DNA from: Ciborinia camelliae
Lineage: Eukaryota > Ascomycota > Leotiomycetes > Helotiales > Sclerotiniaceae
Reading direction: 5' to 3'
NCBI GenBank assembly: GCA_025890175.1
Contig: JANPYM010000004.1
Span: forward strand, 2,830,556 to 2,894,555
Length of the DNA: 64,000 nucleotides
The stretch's first letter is position 1. Each line of letters opens with the position of its first letter. This document shows positions 48,235 through 59,782 of the stretch, one piece after another. A program made the position numbers and the translations under genes. The notes under the pieces are model-generated. The model was not told the DNA's origin. It made no database searches and saw only the letters and a program-made list of their open reading frames with translations.

Positions 48235-50643
48235 TCAAAGAGTAAACCTCCGATCATCCCTAACCTCCACATTCATGATCCGGGTACCTCTTCCTCTCCC
48301 ACCCTCCTTGACACAATCCTCCTCTGCATCGGCACTTTCTTCCCACAAACCTTCCTCGTCCTTGATCTTCCGCTCTTCCTTACACTTCTTGCAAATTTCA
48401 AACATGTCTCCACTGCTGCTCTCCCAGTGACATTGACTACCGCGACGATTTCGCCAAAACGCAGCGCGGGGACGATTTTCCCAGCTCCATCGGGGAAGAC
48501 GCAACAAGCCTTGTGCGATATCATTCATAGTCATGGAACGGGGAAGACCAGGATCGTAGCGTTGAGCATTGCTGAGTTCTTCACGGTGTTCTCGATGGAC
48601 TCGATCGTTGATGTTCAAGTTGGGATAGGGCGGAAAGTTAGGGTGACTAAGAGGGCGAGGGCCAGCTAAAGATTCCAAGGGGCGCACATTGCTATTAGAC
48701 CGGGATGGAGATCGGTTAACGTTCATACTTCTGTTAATTTCCGATATCATACTTGTTGGTCGATTCGATACAAGTGCGTTATCTTTTATGCGGGTTTGGA
48801 TACGCATAAATGGTATCATGGAAAGACCGATAGCGGCGAAGATAATGGAGCAGATATAGACATGTCGATAAGGGAGAGTTGGGTCTTCGATACTGGCTGT
48901 GGTGGAAGCTGCGGTGTTGAAGACGGCGGATGTAATGGCTAGACCAATGGTTATAGAGAGTCTATAGGCTGTTTGAATAATTCCGACACCGAGGGAAGCT
49001 TGAGTTGGCATTTGTTTATTTGCGTATAGCTGTGATTTGTTAAAAGGTGTAGTAATGAATGCAGACGATTAGATGAGGGGGAAGGATAAAAGTACTGGGT
49101 GAGAAAGATAGGTGAAACTTACATTTGCGACGATGAATTGAAAGTCTGCACCAATGACTGTGATAACAAGAGCGGGAAACAAAAACTGCCAATATGATGT
49201 ATCTTTTTTGATGCACAGTAACAAGACCGCACCAGCAAGATACATCACAGATCCAATACCCATCACGATCGTTCCATGAACCTTTTGCACAAGCCACTGA
49301 CCCATAAAGCTCCAGACGACACCTGCGACTGCCTGGGGTAGCATCCGGGCAGCAATTTGTAAAGGCGTGTAATGCTGTACATTTTGCATGTACAGTGCAA
49401 CCCAGAATTCGTTTGTGATGAAAGACATGTATCCGAATCCCATACATATTACACAGAGACTAAAATTGCCATTACGCCAGACGGAGAGATCGAGGAGAGG
49501 ATGTTCGTAGAAGTATTCCCAGACAATAAAACCGAGCATAAATAATATGCCGAATACAAGCAAGAGAATGACGTGTACTGATGTCCAACCACTTTGAGGT
49601 CCTTCCCTGTAAAGTTGTTAGTCATAGGCATGATCGAGATTTGTTTTGAATAAAAACTTACGTTAGCCCCGCAGATATCAAAGCTACTCCTAAGACAATG
49701 AATAGTGAGCCAGCATAATCGAATTGTCGAACAGCTTGTGCTCGGTTCCCCAGTCTCGTGATGACTGGTACCGTCCAGAAAGCAAGTATAGCCATAAAAA
49801 AGAAGAAGACGGCCATGACCATAAAACTCGCTCTCCATCCATAGTATTTGACCGCCAGACCAGAAGAAATACTCCCTAGGATGAAACCAACCGGGTTTCC
49901 AGTCCCCAGAGCTCCACATGCCATATTTCTTCGACGACCTTCTGGATAAGCGGCGAAAAGAATACCGAGTGCTGGGGGAGCGATTACTGCAGTGCCTAAT
50001 CCAAGAAAACCGCAGACGACGATCAGTTCGATTGGACCAGGACTCCAGGCGGCGATGAGGGAAAATGCGCTCAAGAATAGTATTCCGATGAGTAGTTGTA
50101 CCTTTCGACCAAGTTCATCGGCTACTTTACCGAAAAAAAGCATGAATGAACCACTACCAAGTCTACTTGATTGTTAGAAACTCATTGATCAAACCACCTT
50201 TGTGAACTCAAAAAGCATAGATCTAGATGGATAACGTACCCTACTGAAGCTGCTACCCACGTTACCTGAGGCGCGGTGGCGTTTAGACCTTTTCCAATTG
50301 TCTCGGTCATGATTAGAATAACACCTTGGATAACGGTCGTAGAGGATGATGCTAGCATGACTGTAAATACAAATGCCCATTCTTGAGCCCAGTTCGAAAA
50401 GTGTGAGGGTCGAGAATTTGCATCGCAGTCGGTCATAACTTCTACCACTCTTGCTTCTAGGTCGCATTCTTTATCAGTTGAATCTTCGGAATGGTAGGGG
50501 TTGAGGGAATGGGGGTTGGCAGAGATTGGTCCCGGACGTCCGCAACGAATTTCTTCCCGAGCAAGATAGATCGGGGGTGGAAAATCTTCAACGAGAGCAG
50601 GAAGCTCCGTGAGATTCTTTTCGAGATCCAGAGCGCCTGCCAT
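48235..50643 (-). CDS. MFS transporter, DHA2-like (ATR1-type drug:H+ antiporter)
   Basis: Four exons, 50643-50240, 50162-49662, 49606-49123 and 49029-48235 (2184 nt, 727 aa). A hydrophilic N-terminus (about 85 residues) precedes many membrane segments. The MFS motif between the second and third helices is clear (GKVADELGRKVQLLIG). Further marks are GILFAAYPEGRRRNMACGAL, GNPVGFILGSISSGL, WRASFMVMAVFFFFMAILAF, and FGYMSFITNEFWVALYMQNV in the second half. The layout fits a 14-helix DHA2-family exporter of the aminotriazole-resistance type. Substrate unknown. The C-terminal 190 residues are long and hydrophilic, ending in a Cys cluster (CHWESSSGDMFEICKKCKEE), which is unusual for the family. It lies divergently from the other MFS gene, 3.1 kb away. 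Confidence 0.9.
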
Positions 50644-53600
50644 TTTAATTTGTGTTCGGGAGTTTTCGTACTTGCCTGTTCATAAGGATCGAACTCTATA
50701 CTGAGAGGTGGGAAGGTTAAATCTAGAAAGTCAAGGTACTCTTGCCTACTTCGCTTTATCGGTATTGTAGATTGGGTGTCCTTGCTGGAAGTTGTTTGAG
50801 GGTTTTGGTTTATTCCAGTTGGTTTTGACAACTGCAAAAACAAGTTGAGATTTGACTAATTTCAGGAGTTGATCAGAGAATCTGCGACGGTTGATGGAGA
50901 AGTGAGTGAGGATCTTGACCCACTTATCAACAGGACAGTAGGCTAGATTTGCGTCTCGGGATCAAAAAAAATACCGAAATTGGCAATCAGTTTTCCTCCA
51001 GTTGATTAAATGAATTTTTCGGTAAAGTTTTCAGGTGCGAAAGTACACTGCCGACATAGGTAGAAAAGGATGTGATTACCGACCCTCCGACAACCCTCAA
51101 GGTTTTGACCCTGGTATTTATTTTATTTTATATACAATTTAAGGGGATTATTGATAATAAGAGATATAAGATGCCAAGCCGGCCAGCGGGTATGTTTTCT
51201 TCGTGTCCTGCTTTTTTTATTGAGAGGTGGTAATTGGAGTCCTCTTTGTATGTATTGAGAGGTGTGAATTTGTTAAGAACATTTCAATTTCCACAAATCG
51301 ATTTGGGGGAACAGCTGACTCGAAAGAGTATCTGTTAATGCAATAGTCACCGACGAAGATTCACTTCACTCCATTCTCCATTCTCCAACCTTGCGTCACC
51401 TTTCTGAAAAGATTTCTCATCATGGATATGATACAGTCTGAGATATTTCGAGGTTTGTGAAGGAATAGGGCAAGCGCGCTTCAAACTTGCCGGCGTAGAG
51501 CTCACAACCTGATGTTATATTGGAGGAAAGATCTACCTCGAAGTTGATAAAAGAAACTTGGACTTTTCGATAAATAACTTTTCCCAATAATATGTTCAAC
51601 TAGTGGTCGAATCCTTCAACTGAATGACAAATCCCTCAACGGCATTTACAAAAGCCGAGGTAATTTGATGGTCTTTGGATATTTGAAAAAGCGGAGTGGG
51701 CGATTCGAATACGACTTCGATTTGAACAGAACAAGGTATGTTGGGGTATGATATGATGATTCACCTAAGTCACGCGTTTTGGACTCTCGGCGGTTGATGA
51801 CAGCTATGGAAGGAGACTGTTGCAATAATTGGAAGGGCGAACGATATTCCATACGCCATCCCATACAACTATGGGAATGGCATCAGATTCGTGTCTCTAG
51901 GAGCCTATCCTCCTTTAATGAATGGTGGGATACCGGCATCTTAGCATAGGCCAACAGGTATCACTTGGAATACCTCAAAGAGAGTCATCCCGTTATCACG
52001 ACTTCGAGATATTTGTGGGCGACTTTCATCTGCTGGAAATGATCCTCATTTCACATCCTTTCTCTTGTACGAATCCAAAGGCGCAAAGGCTTAAAGTTTC
52101 ATTCTTCATCTCCAAGAAATTCTGATGGTTATTCAATCATGTATGTCCATCATGTCTGGTATGTGGGCGCAATAAAGTACTAGCAAACACTTGTTCTGAC
52201 TCTCAATTCATCCTTTCAATAACTTTATGAGCATATGATTATTGGCAAGGTAAGCTATAGCATCTTGTAGGCGCGTGGCACAATACAAGGTGGTATTATG
52301 GAATGGAGGGAGTTAAGGATGTTGTTATTTTTCTAAGCTTGTCTGAGATTGTTTATTGTCGGCAATTCTCCGGCAAAGCTGCCCTTCACAACTCCGGAGA
52401 TTGAGGAAAGTTTTGCCGACATTAGTAAACATAGACTGACCCCAAGCTAGTCTTTCACTACCCCCTTCATTTCGTCTATTTGATATCCCAATTGTTGGAG
52501 ATACTCCACAAAAACTTCACCTGTTCTTCATCAGCAAAATTCGGTCCTGATCCAATATTCAGTGTCCATTAGAACTGATACTAGAGGTTTCATTGACATC
52601 ACTGTCTGATTCCTTGAATTTGGGCATACTGGACCAATATTAACCTACAATTGCCTTTCCTAAAGACACATAATCCACGCATGTTTGTCCTCAATTTCCC
52701 GCTAACCTCAATGGCCTCAAAGCTGCTGCCGGGGGTGGAGGGGGAGGTTGAAATCTAGCATTTAGGCACAGCTTTCGTCTGCAGCCAATGACGAAATCGC
52801 CAAGCAGAAGAACTTCAAAGAGATCCACACAGTATCCTTAAAACTATAGCATTTATCCTAGTTACGGGTTAAGAGCTGCACTTCCTATGACTGCCTATTG
52901 GCACGATATGTCCCAAAGGGCCACCATATCCACGTATACTGCTCTCCCATACTTCGTAAGTAGGCGACCACAAACCGTGGGGGAGTACATTGAATGTCAC
53001 TGTTCGGAAGTAATTGACCCGACAAAGGCTCATCTCTTGAACCTGCTTAATCCATCTTCCGCGGGCGGCGATATTTGGGGCTAGCTTTTGCTTCATCAAG
53101 GGCCGGTGTACAGAACAGGATATATGAGTCCAACTTAAGCTAGGCTAGGATTCTCAAAGCTACCTACTGCTTGTTCTCACAACAGTTCATGTAACCCCAT
53201 ACCCCGCTATCGACTCAGTCTCGCCAAACTTTTGGAAACCCCTGCCAATGTTGCAATACCTGGGGATCACGGATAACCTTAGCCAACCGAGCCCAACCTC
53301 TAGTAAGTTTGACTGCATGTTTCCTTAATTTGATTGACCGAAAATTAATTGATTTCCTTAATTTGATTCACCGAAGATTAATTGATCCCCACATGATGAT
53401 ATAGGTCACCAAGGTTCTCCATGGTCGGAAGCAAGGCACGAAATGAAAATTCTGGGGTAGTCTAGTGGTTCCCCATGATGGAGATAGTACGCTCGTGGTA
53501 TCATCATTGTACGATCTATAAGTTGACTTTCTACCATTATAAACATCTGAAGAGTATAGCACAAAATTCATGCGAACAACTCTTGGTTCATATCCTCCTA

Positions 53601-53792
53601 GAATATTAATCGTCTACTGCTTCGTCCTCGTTCAAGCGTTCGCTCATTGTTAAATTTGTTGGCGTGATCGCAAGGATTAACTTAGAGCCCGTCTTCCGAT
53701 TCCTACCTTGGCTGTTGGTATCACTACATAAATTGTAGTACGAGTTCGTGTACCAAGGTATTTTCGCCGCTGGCATATTGTCTTTCTCCCCC
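50644..53792. other. 3.1 kb region between two divergent MFS genes
   Basis: Contains the promoters of both transporters. Apart from a small inverted-repeat element (52351-52430) and a CTTAATTTGATT direct repeat near 53322-53368, nothing is supported. Short frames show no family marks. Confidence 0.55.
52351..52430. mobile_element. 80-bp inverted-repeat element, possible tiny MITE
   Basis: The left end GTTTATTGTCGGCAA (52351-52365) and right end TTGCCGACATTAGTAAAC (52413-52430) are inverted repeats with a 3-nt offset. A second pair, CTCCGG/CCGGAG, lies inside. The 80-bp segment could fold into one hairpin. Target duplication is not evident, so mobility is inference. Confidence 0.35.
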
Positions 53793-55667
53793 ATGAAGCC
53801 GACGCACGCAATAGATACAATGGCGGGAAGCAAACAAGGAGAGGAAGCTCAAGTTACTCAACTGGAGCAATCTCCCATTCAACAAAGCAGCCCTCAATTC
53901 AATAACCTCTCTCCGCAATCTTCAACCTTACCATGGAAATCTTTGCAGGATAAACAGCCGGATGGTGATACCGCTCTTGCGTTGTTTCAAGATACCGAAC
54001 AATTGCATCAGGCGATTGATCCAGTGGAAGAGAGAAAGTTAATCAAAAAGATTGATATGGTTATTTTGCCATGTTTAGCTATTTGTTATACCTTTTATTA
54101 TGTACGATGATATCTTTTGATCTCTCCCCACCCTCTCTATCTAGGACATCATAAGTTCTGATACAATTTAGATTGACAAAACCACACTGTCATATGCAGC
54201 GATCTTCGGTATCAAAGATGATCTGAATCTTCAAGGAACCGAATATTCATGGCTCTCCAGTATTTTCTATTTCGGTTGGCTCGCCTGGGCCTTCCCAACC
54301 AATTATCTCATGCAAAAGTTCCCAGTTGGGAAATACCTCGCCGTCAACATCTTCATCTGGGGAGTGTTACTCATGTGCCAAGGCAAGAAATTTCCTTCTC
54401 ACCCTCCATACATTTAACAAGCTAACCCCCAAACTAGCCGCAGCACGCAACTTCACCGAACTGGCAATTCTTCGTGCCCTATCCGGCGCCGCAGAAGGCT
54501 GTAGCGACTCTTCCTTCATGATCATAACCTCGATGTGGTACACACGGCGCGAACAACCCATCCGAATCGGGCTCTGGTACACTGCCAACGGAGTAGGGAT
54601 CGCACTGGGAGGACTCATCGGGTATGGAATTGGCAATATTCGCGGATCCTTAGCATCATGGAAATATGAGTTTTTGATCGTCGGAGCCTGCTGTTGCATT
54701 TGGGGAATCGTGCTTTGGATTTTCCTGCCCGATAGTCCGGTGACGGCAACAGTGTTGAGTATTGAGGAGAAGCGGATGGCGGTCGAGAGACTCCGGGAAA
54801 ATCAGACGGGCGTGGAGAATAAAATGTTCAAGTGGGTGCAGGTTAAGGAGTGGGCCATGGATTATAAAACTTACATGTTCTTTTTGATTGGGTTGGTGGC
54901 CAACATTCCCAATGGGGGGATTAGTAATTTCGGGACTCTTATTATCAAGGGATTTGGATATTCTACTCGTAAGTTCTCCCCCAAACTAAATCTCACGGAT
55001 CGTAACTCACTCATGAATGATAGTCATAACAACCCTAATGCAAATTCCCTACGGCGCGATAATAGCCCTCGGCATCCTCACCTGCGTATTTCTCAACGAC
55101 CGCCTCCCACCCAACAATCGATGTCTCATGATCGCCCTCTTCATGCTCCCCAACATCACCGGGGCATTCGGGCTGCAATTTCTCCCATCAACGCACCAAG
55201 TGCCGCGTCTCATCATGTACTATCTAACCGGATTCTACAACGCGTCTTTCGTTCTCTTACTCTCCATCCTAACGGCCAACACCGCGGGGCACACGAAGAA
55301 AATCCTCACCAACGCGACGCTATTTATCGGGTTCTGCGTCGGCAACATCGCGGGACCTTTCTTTTACAAGAGTTCCCAAGCCCCGAAATATACGTTGGGG
55401 ATTTGGAGTATTATTGTTTGTCATTTGTTGGAAGTGGTTTTGATCTTGATGTTGAGGGGTTTGCTCAAGAGGGATAATCGGAAGAGAGATGTTATGCAGG
55501 GCCTTGATGTGAAGAGGAGAGTTGGGGAGGGACAGGGACAGGGACAGGGTCGAGGTGATGAGTTTACAAATGAGGATGTAGAGGAGAGGAGAAGGAGGGA
55601 TTTGGATGTTACCGCTTTTGCGGATATGACGGATAGAGAGAATCTGAATTTTAGGTATATCTTTTAG
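53793..55667 (+). CDS. MFS transporter, anion:cation symporter family (allantoate/nicotinate-permease type)
   Basis: Four exons, 53793-54101, 54172-54382, 54438-54968 and 55024-55667 (1695 nt, 564 aa). The start is ATG 53793; ATG 53820 is also possible. Family features: a hydrophilic N-terminus, then RKLIKKIDMVILPCLAICYT, DKTTLSYAAIFGIKDDLNLQ, GTEYSWLSSIFYFGWLAWAF and PTNYLMQKFPVGKYLAVNIF, all typical of the DAL5/TNA1-type ACS family, then SGAAEGCSDSSFMIITSMWY and a TFIGFCVGNIAGPFFYKSSQ-like segment late in the protein (ATLFIGFCVGNIAGPFFYKS). These carriers import small organic anions such as nicotinate, allantoate or biotin precursors; the substrate here is not known. Intron 2 appears to use a GC-AG pair (donor GCAAGA at 54383). 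Confidence 0.9.
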
Positions 55668-56796
55668 AAGGGATTGGGATTGGGTCTGGGACAGGTATAT
55701 CTTGCCTGTGGGTTGTTTAATGGTATGGATATGGCATTGGATGGAAATACCGAGTGGCTTTGAAAGTTTAGAAATCATATCGATTAATATTTGTATATAG
55801 CTACGTAAATATGGGAACAAGACAAAGAACTCCTCATTTTAAATATCCAGATAGAGGTAAGAAATTCTTCATTCGCTCAATAAATATAAATAAATATTCA
55901 TGATGATATCGATCCACCAAGCCATGGGGAGAATTACATCCAAAGCCAAATCAAAAATCGAGCCGAGAAATAAAATCAAACAGCCATGATAACTTTTGAC
56001 TTTTACTCATGCTCGCCCCCCGAATCCCAATATATAATATGAGAAATCACCAATTCTGTACTTTCCAATGGTGGTGGAAAAAATAAACATCCAAGAATCA
56101 TAGAAGAAACTAGGAAAAACGTGGGGGCATATGCAGCTACAACTGGTGAACCGATCACAACTGGTGAACCGATCAAGAATCCAATCCTCCGTCCTGCAAA
56201 GGTAAATCCATACATCCACATAAGTACTAAAAATTCATGCCACAATAATCATGAAATGACGAGACTGAATGTATGTATGCAAGCACGAAGGAGTCACAAT
56301 ATTGCTCGTGATATTTTTCGAAAGTAAGGTAAGTAAAGTAAAGTAGATTCAATCATAGTTCGTAGGGAGCACTTTTGTCTAAACGGTCGAGGCGCCTAAA
56401 AAAAGTATTCTCAGAAACCACCACCACCTCCCCCCCTCCAAAAACCACCCACCACCTGGAAAAGAAAAGAAAAGAAAAGAAAAGAAATATTGGAAAGAAA
56501 GATTGAAAGAATGAAAGAATCCACACTGCAATCCATCCAAATTAATCATCAATTAATTCCATCCCCAGCTCCAGCCCCTGCAGTCGTAGAATCTGAGAGT
56601 AAAGAAAGGAAGGTAAGGTAAGGTAAGTAAATCCCCCATCATCCATCCATCCATCCAAAGCTAAGAAAATTCACATCTTGCGTTCCGTCCCTTACGATCC
56701 GACCCGATCCATCCATTCATTCATGTGCATTCCCCTAGTCAAGCCATGCATACCAAGGTACTTTGATATGGCGATGGCCATTTACCAGGTAAACAA
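55668..56796. other. intergenic, convergent 3' ends
   Basis: Lies between the 3' ends of the plus-strand MFS gene and the minus-strand secreted-protein gene. Noted are an (AAAAG)n run at 56461-56486, GGTGAACCGATCA duplicated at about 56146-56176, and GTAAG-type repeats near 56330 and 56610. No gene. Confidence 0.6.
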
Positions 56797-57266
56797 TCAA
56801 GCACAAGCACAGCTCAAAAAGCCACTCCCATGATACCACTTCCCACCATCCAGAACGCCCGTGCCCACACAAGTGCCGACGCTCTGAGTACCATCCTCAG
56901 GAGCCACACCGAGATCAAAAGTTTCCGAGGCCGAGCCGCTGCAATCGGTATTGCCTCTCCAGAGACTAAACGAGCAGTCTGTGCCGGCGGGAAAGAGCAT
57001 GAGGCCTTGCGTGGTGATGTTGATGCAGACGCCCGCGGTGATGTTGCCTTGGTAGACATCGACGCCGCATTGCGTGGGGGAGGAGTAGCCTTGGTAGTAG
57101 TCGAGGCGGGTGGTGAGGGTGGAGCAGGTGGAGGTGGGGGTTTGGGGCGCGGGGAGGGGAGAGGCGAGGACGCTGGAGAGGAGGGTGAGGGGGAGGATAG
57201 TCTGAGGTCTGGTTAGTGTGGGGGTTGGGATATTTGATAGGGAGGGGGACGGACTGTGAAGAGCAT
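56797..57266 (-). CDS. small secreted cysteine-rich protein, eight Cys, effector candidate
   Basis: Two exons: a 12-nt first exon 57266-57255 (MLFT) and 57201-56797, joined in phase (417 nt, 138 aa). The intron donor is weak (GTCCGT); the acceptor is CCTCAG. Joining gives a classic signal peptide (TILPLTLLSSVLASPLPAPQ), with cleavage probably after the first Ala-Ser or near Ala-Pro. The mature part has eight cysteines (TSTC, TQC, GVC, TDC, TDC, GTC, and CAC at the end), two N-glycosylation sites (NIT, NIT) and no membrane anchor. Length, signal and Cys content fit an apoplastic effector-like or cell-wall protein. I recognise no named family. Local GC content is higher than in the flanks. A TATA-like stretch lies about 195 bp upstream. 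Confidence 0.7.
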
Positions 57267-57460
57267 TTTGAATAAGTTTGGATTGGAGATTGGGTTGAGT
57301 GGGTTATTAAGATGGTGATGAGTGTTTGAGTGGGAGTTGGAGTTGTGTGGAAGTTGCAGTTGTGTGGAAGTTGTAGATGAGTTTAAGTTGGAGTTGAATG
57401 TGAGTTGTAATTGTGTGATGATGAATGATGGAAAGCTCAATGAAGAGAGAGGGGACCCCC

Positions 57461-57471
57461 ATATATATAGT
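57461..57471 (-). promoter_or_regulatory. TATA-like box of the secreted-protein gene
   Basis: CTATATATATG on the minus strand, about 195 bp upstream of the ATG at 57266. The position allows a 5' UTR of about 160 nt. Inferred from sequence only. Confidence 0.4.
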
Positions 57472-59782
57472 GTTGAACGAGGCCAGCAGCCGTATGAGCC
57501 GCCGTAGAATGGTCTAAGGACCTAATAAGGCCTAGCGGCATTTCCCTCAAGGTGAAGCATGTAAAGGTTTGCAATATCGAAGACTCTAGTTCTTGAGTTA
57601 ATCTACAAACATTAAAACTAGACCCTAATTGGCACTATTCGTTTCACACGTGATCTGTGATTTCAACATATAGGTAGTCATCTCTATCGTATCTCAGCTC
57701 ATCACACAAAATCTCTCACCTTCGCCCCTCAGCACCATTTCCAAGACATAACAATATCGAGTAACGTTGAATCAAGCTCGCCTACTGAACCCACCCCCAT
57801 GCAAGTGACACGACACAACATGACCATCCAAGGCATTAGCCCTGTATACACATTGCATCCCGGACGGACGCTGCCTCCCGCAGCACAGCTAGATGCATGA
57901 ATATGCAGGTCGTCTCTTCTAATTCTATACGACAGCCTGGCAGTTGAAATGACGGGCCGATTGCAACGCACGTTGTGAAAGCATGAGAGCCTCGTATCAT
58001 TAAGATCCTTTCTATACAATATCAAAAGATAGAGGCGAACTCCCAAAATATGGTTCACTTGCACTGGCAATGGCAGAACTGATTACATGATCTTATCTTC
58101 TGGCTTCTGAAAACTCAGATAAGCAGGATGACGTACTCCGTCATACATATGCTGACTCAAAGTCCAGCTCGTATACTGAATAATACACCGCGGGAGGTTC
58201 TAGTCAGACAATGGGATGAAATTTCGACAAATAGTGGCCAGTGGTTTCCTCGGCGTTTGTACACACTACTAATCATGTCAAGTAACTCTGCTGATAAACA
58301 TGCCATGCTGCTGATTAACTTCAGCCCATGGACTCGGTTTGCGCCGCCTCGCCTCACCCAATTCCAGTGGCATGTCTCGTATTTAGCCAGGTTGTTGACA
58401 GCTTGAAAAGGTGTTTTAATCCTTACATAGCTCAGTCCGACACTGTCCGATAGGTTATTCGGACAATATTGATGGACCTGCATATGCATCTGCCTGATAC
58501 TGGGAACTGAAAATGAAACGTACATGCAGATCGATACTACTCAATAGTTTTCTGCGGAATCCTTGATAGCTGAGGAGGGAGGACCAAAAGGTTCTAGAGC
58601 ATAGGTATTCTATGTACAATAGCCAAGCATGGTAAAAACGTGAAAAGTACTGTAACTAGGAGTGGCTAGCCGTGTGCTGATTTAAGCGATCCATTCTACT
58701 GGACTTTCAACGCCCGGGAACTACTAGCTAGGTAACATCAAGGTTACTTACATCTTAAAACCGTTCGGGGTTACTGTGTCTCCGTTCCGTAAGCTTTGCA
58801 AAGAAAAAGAAAAAGAAAAAAATATATTCCGAAAGGTCCCGCTTCATACGAAGAAATTCTTCAAGTTAATGAGAAAGATTAGGAAGAAGACTTTCTTCGT
58901 AACGTTGCTTGCGAGAATAACTCGTAATAACTCGTAAGATAGATAGCAGAGTAGGATGATAAAATCTAACAGGGTGATAAGAGAACTGCCAGTATTCAAG
59001 TAGAATTTTCACATGTTGCTGAAATATATCGTATATCTCCGTTAACATAACACAATAGTAGTTACTAATTAGTTGGTGATAATTATAGACGATATGATAC
59101 GAATCTGCGCCGAGACTTTAGCTGCAGGAAGTTTCCTATCTCGGTACGGGCCGTGCATTGCATTACATAGGGAACTGTTGAATCAATTTATATTTAATGT
59201 ATGGCAGACTGCTCGGTCATATAAAACCGCCGAAGTCAACATCGAATATGTATGATCTGCGAAAAGTATCGTGTCGCTGTGTTCCGTTGAAGGTGTGGGA
59301 TGATTGTTAAGCGACGCAGACATCTATTGAAAATTTTAACCCCTCATCTACTGAAAATTTCAACCCCTCTCTTAGTTACTTGTGTTCCGAGATAGAGATT
59401 TGGATGCAAATAGCTCATATCGCATAGCTCATATCGCTCTTTAAGGCAGGTAGGTGGTAACGCAGATGGTGGAAGGGTTGCCAGATACTGTTGAAATACA
59501 CGGGAAAAGGTGTCGATCACTGTGTTACGATGGTATTTGGCGTTAAGCCAAAAACCGTTACACCCTCCATAAACGCCACTTATAACCTTTGAGAGAAATA
59601 TCACTTACCTCCATAACCCCTTTCGTTCATCCGACATACGAAGAATGGAACCAGGCTTGCATAAGACCATGTTGTTGAACATTGAATATGAATGTATTGC
59701 ATCTTATTTCTGTAGTGAAATCACAACGAACGCCTTATTCCTTGAGAGATACACGCTTCAATTCCAATTCTTCGTGAAAAAA
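57472..59782. other. intergenic, no supported gene
   Basis: About 2.3 kb with small frames on both strands (for example 57729-58070 and 58157-58525 minus, 58128-58406 plus) that lack family marks or linked exons. The right end probably includes the 3' UTR of the RING gene. Confidence 0.5.
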
